From NCBI GenBank assembly GCA_015059105.1, contig SVBB01000011.1:1-46826 (forward strand): a stretch of DNA of 46,826 nucleotides, given 5' to 3'. Shown piece after piece: positions 24,291-35,500 of the stretch. The stretch comes from Erysipelotrichaceae bacterium. Lineage in GTDB: Bacteria > Bacillota_I > Bacilli_A > RFN20 > CAG-826. Position 1 is the stretch's first letter. Each line of letters begins with the position of its first letter. The notes under the pieces were generated by a model. That model saw only the letters and a list, made by a program, of their open reading frames with translations. It was not told the DNA's origin and did not search any database. The position numbers and the translations under genes are program-made.

Positions 24291-26969
24291 TTAATTTGAA
24301 CGTGAATCATCGAACAATTTTCTCATCTCTGCCGAAGCGATAACGGAGATATTTGTTCTATTAGTTGGGGAAGTAATGATGAAGGCATTACCTCTTGGGT
24401 TATTGACGATTTGATCTTGTTCGACTTCATTGATTTGTCCCGCTTTATCATAAAGAGTACATAAGTCATCCATATCATTTGGAGCGAGGGCAAAGATGAA
24501 GGAATATTGACAGGCGTTGATAATCGCGGTGGACTTACGAATGATTTCTTCACTGCCGACGAAGTCTTTAATATTTTGGGTGATGACGATTTGCATACCT
24601 TTATATTTTCTGATACGTTTGGCAAGTTGATACATGAAGTCGAGGGCGACTGGATATTTTGGATCGATAAAGACGTGAGCTTCATCAATCGCCACTACGA
24701 TCTTACGGGAAGTATTATGTTTGATATTGAAATCTCTGTTCTTGATGATTTCATTATCGAGCCATTTTAAGACCATCAACATCTGCGCGTTAGCGATTGT
24801 ATTATTCTTATTAGCTAATAAGCTTTGGAAGTTGAAGACTGTGAAATTCTCTTTAACTGTCAAAGTGGATTCACCATTCCAGAGGTTGGCATTACGACCT
24901 TCACCTGCGAATTTAGAGATGTAGTTAGCAAGAACACGTAACTGAGTGATATCGTATTCCACTTTCGCATTATCGAGTTCTTTTAAGATAAGAGCATATA
25001 AATCATCAAATGTTGGATAATCTTTTGCTTCTAACGATGAGAAGTCGCTCTTAGAATCGATGTTCTTACTTCTATATAATCTCACGATGACGTTATTCAA
25101 ATATTCAAGCGCGTCAGTAGAGATACCTGGAAGAGAGACTTTAAAGAATTCTTCCAAGAACTGGAGATGGACCGCAAAGTTATTGATAGAGCCTTCTCCT
25201 CTAACTTCATCCCCTACTTCATCACCTTCTAAAGTTGTGATGACGTGGAATGGATTGATTCTTCCTTCTTTAGCGGTACCGACATCAATTAATCTACCAC
25301 CTAAGTTATAGGCTAAATTTTGATATTCATTTTCAGGGTCGAGAATGAAAATCTTTGCATTTTCCGCACATAATTGGGAAAGTATCGTTTTTGTCGCGAA
25401 TGATTTACCACTTCCACTCTTACCGATGACGACCATGTTAGAGTTCACTCTTTCATAGTCTCTTTTGAAGAAGTCAAGGATGACTGGATAAGCATTTTCA
25501 GTACCTAAGATACAGCCAGTATCATCCATGATGCTCGATAAGACAAATGGGAAGACGGCGGCAACAGAATTAGAATGGATAGCTCTTTGGAATTTTGGCA
25601 TCGCATCAAGTCTAGAAAGGTTAGTAGAGATGAAAGCAACGTTTTGACGGAAATAGTTATCGACGAGTTCAAATCCTTCTTCCGCGAAGATCTTTTTGAC
25701 TTTCTTCTTTTCCGCTCGTCTTTCGTCTCTAGTGGCATTTGTCGGTGCATAAACAGTGATGTGTAAATTGACACCGAATAAAGTTTCATTATCGTTTTGA
25801 AGCATTCTTAAGACTTCCACTAAAGTATCGATATGCGTTTGTTTATCGATGATGCTACTAGCGCGATAACTGTTAGATGATTGAGAAGCGAGTTCTTGGA
25901 CTGATCTATCAATCATACGAATAGCCTTGCCCTTTTCAAAAGGTTCAAGGTTCATCACCACTTTAGTATTTGGAATGTTAAAGATTTTATAGCCCCATGC
26001 ATTGAGAACTGTGATTGGGAAGTTTTTAACGCTAAGCGTGTAGCATTCTTCACCATCGACGATTGTCGAACGTGGTTTGAATTCCACATTTTGTGGATAA
26101 ATCCAACTCATCAGTTCTTGAGGAGAAAGGACTTCGATATCTTTTTCATTGAAGTTAGAGGTGTAATTGTATTTGATGAAAACCGCTAATTCTTTATCAT
26201 CTAAAATATGGGAAGACATCCCAATACCTTGGAATGTATAAATCGCATCAGTAAGAATGGAATTAATCGCATTTTTATTTTCATCATATATGACGAGGTA
26301 ATATGTCGGTTTCGTGATCGGCGTATCATCCGTCAAAGTCTTATAAGTACGAATGCGGTCATTGATAATCTTGGTTCTTGAATCGAGTTCTTTTTTGCTT
26401 AATTCGTTATTTTCAAATAAGCGATACAAGTCTTCTTTTTTCTTCTCTTCTTCAATAACATATTTTTCAAATGATAATTTACGGTCAATCTTCACTAGAG
26501 AAGCTCTCGTTTTATTCGATATTTCTCTGATGATTTTGCCGAAGTTTTCATCGATCATTTGGTTTTGACGATATTCAGATAACAAAGAGAATTCACGCGG
26601 ATCAATTTGGAGCACTCCAGCGAAGTACCCGTTATAAATGATGAAATTATCTTTAATATCTTTAAAAGGCATGAAGTTATCGATATTCGTCTGCGCTTTC
26701 GTGTTGTCTTTAGAATATTTCTTCACAGTGAAGATATAAGTGACAGACTGCACTAAGAACATATAGAACTTATCACCTTCAAACGGGATGAAAAACATCA
26801 CCCCAATGACAAGTACGACGAACGATATGATGAATCTCGCGATTCCTAAGTTCGAGATGAGAAGCAAGACGATTAAGCCTAAGAAGACGAAGGCGATGAT
26901 AACATCGAGGATCGAGATGTTTCTAAAGAACTGTACTTTAATTTTTGTCGTTTTTGGAATAATTCTCAT
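24291..26969 (-). CDS. virB4: VirB4-type T4SS ATPase with VirB3-like N-terminus
   Basis: An 892-aa protein. Two membrane segments at about 20-40 and 45-65 resemble VirB3/PrgI, followed by the cytosolic VirB4 part. Walker A is VVIGKSGSGKSFATK (near 515-529), FILDPENEYQNL follows, and Walker B is IVVAIDEAHVFID, with a downstream TQNIKDF. VirB4 ATPases energise substrate transfer and subunit handling at the inner face of T4SS. Fusion of a VirB3-like piece to VirB4 is seen in several conjugative systems. It resembles the conjugal ATPases of mycoplasma integrative elements (the Mbov_0397 type, from memory). It begins 12 bp after the virB6-like gene, with AGGAGG upstream, and is the last gene before the terminator. 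All catalytic motifs look intact. Confidence 0.93.
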   Translation of the reverse strand: MRIIPKTTKIKVQFFRNISILDVIIAFVFLGLIVLLLISNLGIARFIISFVVLVIGVMFFIPFEGDKFYMFLVQSVTYIFTVKKYSKDNTKAQTNIDNFMPFKDIKDNFIIYNGYFAGVLQIDPREFSLLSEYRQNQMIDENFGKIIREISNKTRASLVKIDRKLSFEKYVIEEEKKKEDLYRLFENNELSKKELDSRTKIINDRIRTYKTLTDDTPITKPTYYLVIYDENKNAINSILTDAIYTFQGIGMSSHILDDKELAVFIKYNYTSNFNEKDIEVLSPQELMSWIYPQNVEFKPRSTIVDGEECYTLSVKNFPITVLNAWGYKIFNIPNTKVVMNLEPFEKGKAIRMIDRSVQELASQSSNSYRASSIIDKQTHIDTLVEVLRMLQNDNETLFGVNLHITVYAPTNATRDERRAEKKKVKKIFAEEGFELVDNYFRQNVAFISTNLSRLDAMPKFQRAIHSNSVAAVFPFVLSSIMDDTGCILGTENAYPVILDFFKRDYERVNSNMVVIGKSGSGKSFATKTILSQLCAENAKIFILDPENEYQNLAYNLGGRLIDVGTAKEGRINPFHVITTLEGDEVGDEVRGEGSINNFAVHLQFLEEFFKVSLPGISTDALEYLNNVIVRLYRSKNIDSKSDFSSLEAKDYPTFDDLYALILKELDNAKVEYDITQLRVLANYISKFAGEGRNANLWNGESTLTVKENFTVFNFQSLLANKNNTIANAQMLMVLKWLDNEIIKNRDFNIKHNTSRKIVVAIDEAHVFIDPKYPVALDFMYQLAKRIRKYKGMQIVITQNIKDFVGSEEIIRKSTAIINACQYSFIFALAPNDMDDLCTLYDKAGQINEVEQDQIVNNPRGNAFIITSPTNRTNISVIASAEMRKLFDDSRSN

Positions 26970-26981
26970 TTCCTATTCCTC

Positions 26982-28388
26982 CTACTTTTTATTGTTATCG
27001 CCATTTAATGCTTTATTGACGGAATTATCAACCATGTTTTTTCCTGGATTATTCGCGCCTTGATTGTTCTTACCGCCAACGATGATGTTGTTACCGCCAC
27101 CACCGATGTTGTTATTAGCGTTACCGCCTTGTTTGCCACCACCGAGGATTGCGTTTTGGACAGCACCGGCTTTGTTGTTATTTAAAGCAGCAGAACCTTT
27201 GCCAGCGTTATTATTACCAGAACCCGCACCACCTAATTTGTTTAAGTTGACTTGGCCTTGTTCCATTTTATAATCACGCGCTGTTTTAAATCCTAATCTT
27301 CTACCAACAGTAGTGCCGACACCTAAGTTAGCTGTATCTCTAGCGAAGTTGAATGCGCTTCTAGTCGCTCTAAATGGCATACCGACTGCGCCAACTGCAC
27401 CGCTAATCGCTCTACCAAAGCCCATTGAAGCAATCGCGTTATCACGCATTTCATTGCTACCTGCACCTTGAGAGACTAAGTTACCAACTAAGGACATCAT
27501 ACGGTTCATGGAGACACCACCACCGACGATAATCACAAGCTTCATCATGTTATTGAGAATAGTATTTTCAAAGAACACTAAACTATTGCTAGTAATCGCG
27601 CCGACGATTAAGGCATATATATTAATCGCGATAATACAGCCATATCCCGTCAGCAGCTTGACGATGAATTGATCTCTCCAGAGTTTGAATCTCGCACCAT
27701 CATCTAAGACAGTTGTGGATAAAGAGATTGGGGATAAGATGAATAATACAACGATGGAAATTGCTCTATCGACGAAGATAAGTAATGCCCCACCGACAGA
27801 GATGAGAAGGACGATACCAGTAATCCAGCTGAAGAAGAAATCGTAATCTTTAAGATTTACATATTGTCTCATGCTTGATGTACTGCGGTAATTAAAGGTT
27901 GGGATTAAATAGAAGTCAGAAGGGACACCTGGATCTAATGCATCCTGCGCGAAAGCACCGGCAAGGAATCTTCCAAGTCCATCAGGTGAACCACCTAATG
28001 TCGCGGAATATAAAACCTTCATAATCGTATTGGTGAAGAACATCAACACGGAAAATGCGACGGGAATAAATAAGAAGATAAGAAGAGTCTTTCCAATTTG
28101 AATTCCCACTTGCGCTGGTGTTTTTTCCACCTTTTCTGATGCCATTGTTCTAAGTATCGCGAATATTCCAAAGACAAAGACGAGGAATACGCCGATTAAA
28201 ACGGCGGCGACGAATGCAAACGTAATTGCTTTATTGTTAATCAAGAATCCGATGAAGTCCATCTCCTCACCTTGATAAGTAATCGGTTGAATGCCACATA
28301 GCATGTTAGCACAAGCCAAAAGGTTATCAATGAGGGAAAACATTGACTTAGAGATTCCATAGAGCATTTCCCAAACCCAATCAAACAT
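26982..28388 (-). CDS. VirB6/TrbL-like T4SS membrane protein
   Basis: A 468-aa polytopic protein. About residues 1-330 contain six or more hydrophobic segments with a pattern usual for VirB6/TrbL channel subunits (a long loop near 150-185, then paired helices, RAISIVVLFILSPISLSTTV). From about 380 the protein is a low-complexity Gly/Asn/Lys tail (GGGNNIIVGGKNNQGANN), probably disordered and cytoplasmic. Similar tails occur in mycoplasma element proteins of the Mbov_0396 type. It is followed by virB4 after 12 bp. Its own double-heptamer promoter (28418-28451) sits in the 65-bp gap upstream, so virB6-virB4 can be boosted separately from the rest of the operon. GGAGG lies 8 nt before the ATG. 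Confidence 0.82.
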   Translation of the reverse strand: MFDWVWEMLYGISKSMFSLIDNLLACANMLCGIQPITYQGEEMDFIGFLINNKAITFAFVAAVLIGVFLVFVFGIFAILRTMASEKVEKTPAQVGIQIGKTLLIFLFIPVAFSVLMFFTNTIMKVLYSATLGGSPDGLGRFLAGAFAQDALDPGVPSDFYLIPTFNYRSTSSMRQYVNLKDYDFFFSWITGIVLLISVGGALLIFVDRAISIVVLFILSPISLSTTVLDDGARFKLWRDQFIVKLLTGYGCIIAINIYALIVGAITSNSLVFFENTILNNMMKLVIIVGGGVSMNRMMSLVGNLVSQGAGSNEMRDNAIASMGFGRAISGAVGAVGMPFRATRSAFNFARDTANLGVGTTVGRRLGFKTARDYKMEQGQVNLNKLGGAGSGNNNAGKGSAALNNNKAGAVQNAILGGGKQGGNANNNIGGGGNNIIVGGKNNQGANNPGKNMVDNSVNKALNGDNNKK

Positions 28389-28417
28389 AAGTGTGTCCTC
28401 CTTGTTTGTACACCACC

Positions 28418-28451
28418 ATTATAAGAGCACGTATGCCACAAATGTGCCACA
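28418..28451 (-). promoter_or_regulatory. Double-heptamer promoter of the virB6-virB4 genes
   Basis: Minus strand: TGTGGCA (28451-28445), CATT, TGTGGCA (28440-28434), 10 bp, then a perfect TATAAT (28423-28418). It ties the secretion machine to the same regulator as the cargo genes. Confidence 0.87.
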
Positions 28452-28453
28452 CA

Positions 28454-29149
28454 CTATTCAATTGCTCTTACTAATAAGTTGATGAAAGTAAATGTAACAG
28501 GTTCTGTAGTACCCCTGTCATGGCCAGAATTATTCTCTACTCTTATATATAAGACGCTATTACTACCCGTATGCAAAAGACCATCTGTATATCCAACTTG
28601 TTTAAATTTTTCAAAAGTAACAGATTTCCATGTGTCTTTCTCAAATCCGACATCAAATGATATATTTGCATCACTGATTAATGGATCGTCATAAGTAATA
28701 GGTGGTTCGGCTTCTGGATCTTCCGCTGGGGAAGAAAGATACATAATCTTCTTAGGTGAAAGATCATCACTCACATAATAAAATGCGCTGATTCTCGATC
28801 TACTAGCTTCAGTAGCTTTGAAATACAAAGATAAAGATTCGACCTTTAACACTTCTTTAAAAGTAACGATGATATAAACATACTGTCTTTCAGCAACTTT
28901 ATTCTCATCTTTTTCCCAGGCCATATTGTTGACCGTATAATCATTAAACAAACTATTTTTAATGTTATAGGTATCTTCTGCACCTTCGCCTAAACCACTA
29001 TCATATTTCGCTCTCACGTCCGCGAAAGAATCATAATACGTTTTGTAATTATCATTCTTTTCAAATGCTGTTCCTAAATTAAAAGAGCACGCGGAAAGAA
29101 GTAACGATGGTACTAATAGTAATCCTAGTAGAAATTTCTTCTTGGTCAT
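28454..29149 (-). CDS. Lipoprotein of the T4SS-like operon
   Basis: A 231-aa protein with a type II signal peptide (MTKKKFLLGLLLVPSLLLSAC; lipid-anchored Cys at 21). The mature part has no recognised domain; it looks beta-rich (YVYIIVTFKEVLKVESLSLYF, SVLYIRVENNSG) and could be a small beta-sandwich on the outer face of the membrane. It lies between the pilin-like gene (14 bp gap) and the virB6-like gene. In T4SS operons such lipoproteins may help assemble the channel, but no counterpart was recognised. Confidence 0.75.
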   Translation of the reverse strand: MTKKKFLLGLLLVPSLLLSACSFNLGTAFEKNDNYKTYYDSFADVRAKYDSGLGEGAEDTYNIKNSLFNDYTVNNMAWEKDENKVAERQYVYIIVTFKEVLKVESLSLYFKATEASRSRISAFYYVSDDLSPKKIMYLSSPAEDPEAEPPITYDDPLISDANISFDVGFEKDTWKSVTFEKFKQVGYTDGLLHTGSNSVLYIRVENNSGHDRGTTEPVTFTFINLLVRAIE

Positions 29150-29163
29150 AAATTACTCAACAA

Positions 29164-29472
29164 TTATAAAGTGTTGACGTCGTATGTCTTGTACCAGTTA
29201 GTGAAGATAGTGAGAGCGATTTGTAAAGCGACTAATAAAACGAAGATGAGAACGAAACCGATAATCGCGTTCTTCAAATTGTTTTTCGCCTTTTCGTGGT
29301 CTTGTGGTTCTTCGGCTTTCGCGAATTTGACGCCGAGGAAGATGACCCAAATAGCTCCAACAGAGCCCACTACTCCTAAGAGCACAGGAACTAGAATGCC
29401 GAGAACATCAGTAAGAGGCTTAACGATATTTTCTAGATCCTTTTGTGACATTGCATAGATTAAATTTTTCAT
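29164..29472 (-). CDS. Two-TM pilin-like T4SS subunit (VirB2/TrbC-like)
   Basis: A 102-aa protein with two long hydrophobic helices (about 22-50 and 68-92) separated by a short charged loop (KFAKAEEPQDHEKAKNNLKN). The size, the two helices and the position next to virB6 and virB4 are typical of VirB2-like subunits and of the Mbov_0395-type pilin-like proteins of mycoplasma elements. There is no cleavable signal with a clear site. AAAGGAG precedes the ATG. A small unrelated membrane protein is possible, but the context argues against it. Confidence 0.75.
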   Translation of the reverse strand: MKNLIYAMSQKDLENIVKPLTDVLGILVPVLLGVVGSVGAIWVIFLGVKFAKAEEPQDHEKAKNNLKNAIIGFVLIFVLLVALQIALTIFTNWYKTYDVNTL

Positions 29473-29513
29473 AATCTTTCTCCTTTCAAAATGTCATTAT
29501 TTATAAATCCTGA

Positions 29514-32500
29514 TTATTCATCAGTCTTTAACTTTGTGTGGTGGATAAGACCAAATGTCAAACCCGCCATAGCGATCACGCAAGTGATAACGATGAAGAC
29601 GCTAGCAGATGCGGATGCAATCGGTTTACGAGTGAATGTATATACCGCTGTCACTCCTTGAATATTAGTGACTTCAATGCGGTAAGTACCACTAGTTGTA
29701 ATCTTTGGACTATTGCTAGAAATACCAACAGTCGAAGTTTGAATAAGCGCGCCGTTTTTATAGACTTTGATGACATCACCACTCTTTAAGCCGGATAATG
29801 TGACATCTCTCGCGGTGACCCCACCATTCTCCGCGCCGACAAGTTTAGCAACTGGTGGAGTATCATTGATCGCCACTGTGAAGTTGAAGCTAGATGTCGT
29901 CTTACTCGAAGTGACGACGACCACATAATTGCCGTTTTCATCTAAGAAGATAGTTCGACCAGTTAAATCTGGGAGTAAGCTACGCGAATCTTCACTGATG
30001 ACTTTCCAGACTTCTGTCACTTCATATCCATATGGAGCGGTATATTCAAATTCAGATAATTCATTATTTAAAATATAGAAGCTTTCATAAGATTGGTTAC
30101 CAATCGCATCTTCGATTAAGAGCTCCCAGTGACCAGTGCTATTGAATGATTGACTTTCATAGCCAGAGACGAGCTTGCTATTTCTAAAGACGCGTTTAAT
30201 GCGTGAATCATCATAAGAAGTGAAGTTGACAGTGGAATTATTGACAACTCCATCAGTGATGATTTCATTATCATTATTGCTAGGGTCAGTTAATGTGTAA
30301 TGGTTGACACTCTTATGGTTGATCGTATAAGTTGCGCGGTTACCAGCGATATCAGTGACCATGAATGTATATTTGCCGTCCGCATAGAAAGCGTCACCGG
30401 AAATATAAGGTTGGAAGTCGCCATTATTGATGCTCACTACACCGTTTAAATTATTCGCGAAGGTGACGATGATATCATCTCTGGTATATGGTTCGTTGCT
30501 CACTGTCACAATCTTCATCTTGGATAAATCCATCGAGATATCATCGCGGTAGAGAATGGCATCAAAGCTCACATCATTGCCGTATTCATCGATGAATTGC
30601 ACTCTATAGGAGAAGGAACCAGTGCCGCTGATATTGGAGAATTCTAGCGTGCGTGGTTCATCTAAGCTATAAGTTTCACCATCGAGTTTGAAGATGTATA
30701 ACTTACTAGTTGTTGAGAAACGTAAGACATAGTTAGAATAGAAACCTCTATCAATCGCTGTCTGTAAGTCGTAACTATTAAATGTATTTGGATCATTTGT
30801 CGTTTTACGCTCTAAGATTAACGCTGGAGTGTTGCTATAATGAACAGCCTTTTTCACTAAATCGCCATATCTATTTCTAAAGCCGACTGTATAAGTACCG
30901 TTACCATATCGACCAATCGCTTCTTCTAAGCTTTCTAATTCTTTGTCTGGCTGCGCGTTAATCGCATCATATAATTTATGAAGTTCGCCGTTAATAGAAA
31001 CATCGATATAAATCACTCCTTCACCTGGAATGACACTACATCTCGTATTCGTGTATGATTCCTTGGCTAATAAGGCTTCTTTATTGAAACCAGTAATCCA
31101 ATCTTCTTGATAGACGAATGTTTCATCGTTTTTAATTTCGAAATCGAAATATTCTCTGATGCCGTTATCTCCGACGATAACCACTTCATATTTTCCTTCT
31201 CTTTCGATTGTTAAAATCGTTGATAAACCACCTTCACCAGGGATGCCGCCTCTTTCTTCGCCATTGACTAAGAAAGTCACCGCGTCAGACATGACGATTA
31301 ACTGGATAGAATGGTTAGAATAGGCTTCATGACGTTGATCTTCATAATAGACATCACTACCGTCCATCACGTGAATCATGATGACGAAACCAAACGTATC
31401 GATCTTCATGATGTTATATGTGCGAACATTATTATATTTATTAGTGACGACGATTTGATAATAACCTTTATCTTCACCTGCAAAGCTCTTCCAGCTCTTG
31501 CCGTCATAAATCGTCGTATATTCTGGAGAAATCGCATGTTCCCCAAAGCTATATTTGACTTCGATGATATCGACATCGGTTTCTGTTGTTTTAATCGTTA
31601 ATGTATCGGAGATGTGGATATAGAAATTAGTGCCTTCTTCCACTTCGTGTTCACCGCTATATAAAGTGACTTCTGAAACTTTCTTAGATAAACCGACTTT
31701 AAAGTGGGCAGGAAGTTTTCTGCTACCGACTGAGAAGAGTGTTTCAACTAATAAATCCTTGTCGATACAGCTAACCTTATAAGAGATATTACCATCGCTA
31801 TCAAACATCGCTTCAACAGTGTACTGTAAAGTAGACATCACTGGATACCATCTATTTCTCAAAGCATCATCGATATTTAATGAATAACCGATCACTTCCA
31901 CATATTCAGCAGTGATATTACTTTTGATTAATTTAGATGGATCAATATCATCATAGATGAGTTCATCAAATCTTTGATAACGACCATATGTGAGGACGCT
32001 ACCATCGAAGTTGAGTTCATATGTAAATGATTCATCTCCGTATTTGATTAAAAGAAGAGTTGTGCCATCAGCAAATGTCTTAGTGATGAGACAGTCATGG
32101 GCATAATTGATGACGTTATCTTTGATTGGTTCAGTGCCATCATCGACATATCCACTAGCAAGACCCGTTTCAATATTTTTGAACTGGAATGTTGAAACAT
32201 TGTTGAGCTCATCAACAGCAGTGATGACATATTCCCCATATCCAGTTAACGGCAAAGTGCCACTTTCTGGATCATATTTAAGGTTAGTAATCGGAACCCC
32301 GTCTCTCGTCGCTGAGACGCTCTTAACACCGGTTTCATCAGTGATGGTCAAGGTGATTTGGCTACCGGAAATCGTATCGCCATCGCTAAATGATAAAGAA
32401 GAGATATCGTTTGTTACATAATTTAATGTATCAAGAGTGATGACATCACCCGCTTTTGGATATTTGCTCCAATCGATTGCATCAAAGCTCGCCGTAGAGA

Positions 32501-35500
32501 GGATATTGCCTTCATCATCATAAATGACTTCCGAGATATAGGAATTGCCCATAAATGTGCTGTCATAACGTGGGGCGAAATGATCCGCGTAGAATTTATA
32601 AACTCTATCGCTTTCTGGATTAGATGAATACCAGACTCTTAAAGTCCATGACTTCATCGTATTGAAAGTTAATAATTTACGGTATTCGTTATATGAATAT
32701 TCATCTTTGCTAATGCCAGTCACTTCAAAGACGACATCCGCGCTTTCATTGGTATCGTTAAATAAGGCTCTCACTCTCGCTGAAGAATTGACAAAAGTAA
32801 TTCTTGGGTTAGTCTCATCGACGATGAGCTTCATACGAGAGATATGATCTGGGTCATAAATCATTGGAGTGTCTTCATCGACATAATAATACCAAATGAT
32901 TTCTGGAGTAGGTGCTTCGTGAATGACTGTTTTATTCTGTGTATTACCGTAGATATCAGTGACGACGATGCGGTAAATACCAGTTTCACGATAGAATGCT
33001 TCTTGTTGGAAACTCGTGTATTTGAGTTCACCATTGATATAGATTTCATAAGAATAGATTTCTTTTTCATCTCTATTGATAATCTTCACTAAAACGCCAG
33101 TCTTAGATGAATTTTCTGCTGCTTCCAGAACGAATTCTGTTTCAGAAGTGATCACTGTATAAGTAGTGATGTTACCAGATCTATCACCAACTTGGACATA
33201 GAAGTTACCATTAGTTAAAGTGACTTTACGGTTATTGACAAAATCAGAAGCATAATAAACGTTGAGCAAGTTACGATATGGATAAGAGAAGACGGCAATA
33301 TAGGCTAAATCATCAGTATCCGTCAATTTGGTAATTGTAAATTTCTTTGGAGAGAAACTTGTGGAACCACTGCTATCAGGGAGATCGATTGGGTTAGCGG
33401 TATCATCATTAAAGTAGACGCTGATAATTGGTTGTTCGTGATCGATATATACATCGAAAGTCGAAACACCTTTTTCATCATATTCTTTAATCTTATAAAT
33501 ACCTCTATCACCGAATAGCGCTCCTAATAAATCGCCATCACGAGCATTTAATCTCGTCCAAGAAGTTGGTTCAGAATCTGGAGTTGGAGTACCCCAATAT
33601 TGATAGAATAAGGAAGTATAAGTTCCAATAGTTAACACCATATTAGTGGCAAGTGGATAACTAGCGTCAAAGACAGTGACATCATTTTTATAAATGTCGC
33701 TATCGCCAGCATATCTTAAATCGCTGACATATGGGCTGCCGCTCATCGTCTTGACTGCTGTCTCAACATATGGGTGCATTTGGGTTGGTCTTAAATAAGG
33801 AGCATTAGTGGCAGGAGATAAAGTGCCATCTTCCACTAAATAAGTCGTTTTACCATTGCTCACAATACGGTTAGTAATCGTATTAAGCGCGCTTTCAAGT
33901 AAAGTTGATAATTCGGTGACGTTAATACCGTTTTCCACTTTACCGCTCGCTTTATAATAATAGAACGCCCAGCTATATGGATCAGAAGTATTGTTCCAAG
34001 TATTCTTCTTATATCTAATCCAAAGTTGACCTGGTTGGGCAAATGTTGTTTCCCCAGGGGCTTTAACATAAGTCGTTGAGCCAGAACCACTATTTAATGA
34101 GTTAGCGATTAAATCAGTAACTTCAATTAAACAAAGGTCTTGTCTTTCCATATATTTGACATAGACTTTGGCAGCGCTACTACTAGAGAAAGTTGGATAA
34201 GCAGAACCACCATCATATTTGCCAGTGGATGGATTGATTTCCGCTCCATAGTTAATCGTACTAACTGTGTTAGTCGCATTATTGTAATAATAATATTTCA
34301 CATCATCTAATTGATATGTTTCATTAGTTAAAACTAAATCATCTTGCGTCTTCTCTCTATTAGTGGTCATATCATCTAACCCTTTAGTGAGACAGAAGTT
34401 GATATTTGCAGAAACTAAATCAACGCTGGCATCACCACCATAGACGCGTGGAACGATACTATAAATACCTGGTTCTAATTTAAGAGATATTGAACATTGA
34501 CCAGGAGCGGCTTTATGTTCTTCGCCGTTGATAGTGATGGAATACTGCGCTTTCTGATTGATGACATAATCACGAGTAGTCGCATCGTCTGGATCGATTT
34601 CAAAAGTGACCGATTCAAGATTCTCAAATTTATATACATCATAAGAAATACCTTCAAAAGCTGGTTGTTTTTCATATCCAGCAGGGAAAGATACCTTTTC
34701 AACAAAAGTATTTCTCACGTCATAAGATAAACTTAAATCATTAGTGGTTGTCTTATTGCCCGCTTTATCAGTGACGATAAATCTTGCATTACCATCCACT
34801 CTAAACATCTTATCGCTGAGATGCGCGCTGATAAGTGGGTCAATTGGAATAGATAAATCACTATCAATATTTGAAATATAAGTGAAGACATTACCGTCTT
34901 TTTTAACAACCGTGCCTTCTAATGAAGGAACAATTGCTCCTTGTTCAAAGATTGTTCTTGTTTCAGTATACGCATTTCCTTGTGCGTCGATTAAATCCAT
35001 TACTAAATCGATTTGATATAGAGGGGAACCGGTATCGACCTTAGGAGTGATATTAAGCGACAAATATTTGGTTTTAAGATCGCTTTTTTCACCCGATTTA
35101 GTAGATAAGGATAACGTCGCTGGGAAACTTGTATTATCGTAATTATACGGTCCAAACCGCCTAAAGTCGATTTCTGGATTCCTCCCGCCTTTGCCAGGGA
35201 CCGCTAAAGCATGAAGATAATAACTACCAGTTGGAACATTAGCTAAAGTCACTTGGAAAGAACCTTTTTCTTCTTCCGTTAAAACGTGAACGTGATCATA
35301 GCTACTAGGATCTTTGGCTTTTTCATTAGGCCAAGAATCAAGAGTATCCCATGAATAATAAACAGTACCATCTGTAAAATCTTTGCTTTGTGGAGTGCTA
35401 TTAGCAGAAAGGATGACATCATAAGAATTTTCATAAGTATCTGAATGGTCATAATTGACACCTAAATGTGGAATGGATAAGTCGATGACATCCCCAATGA

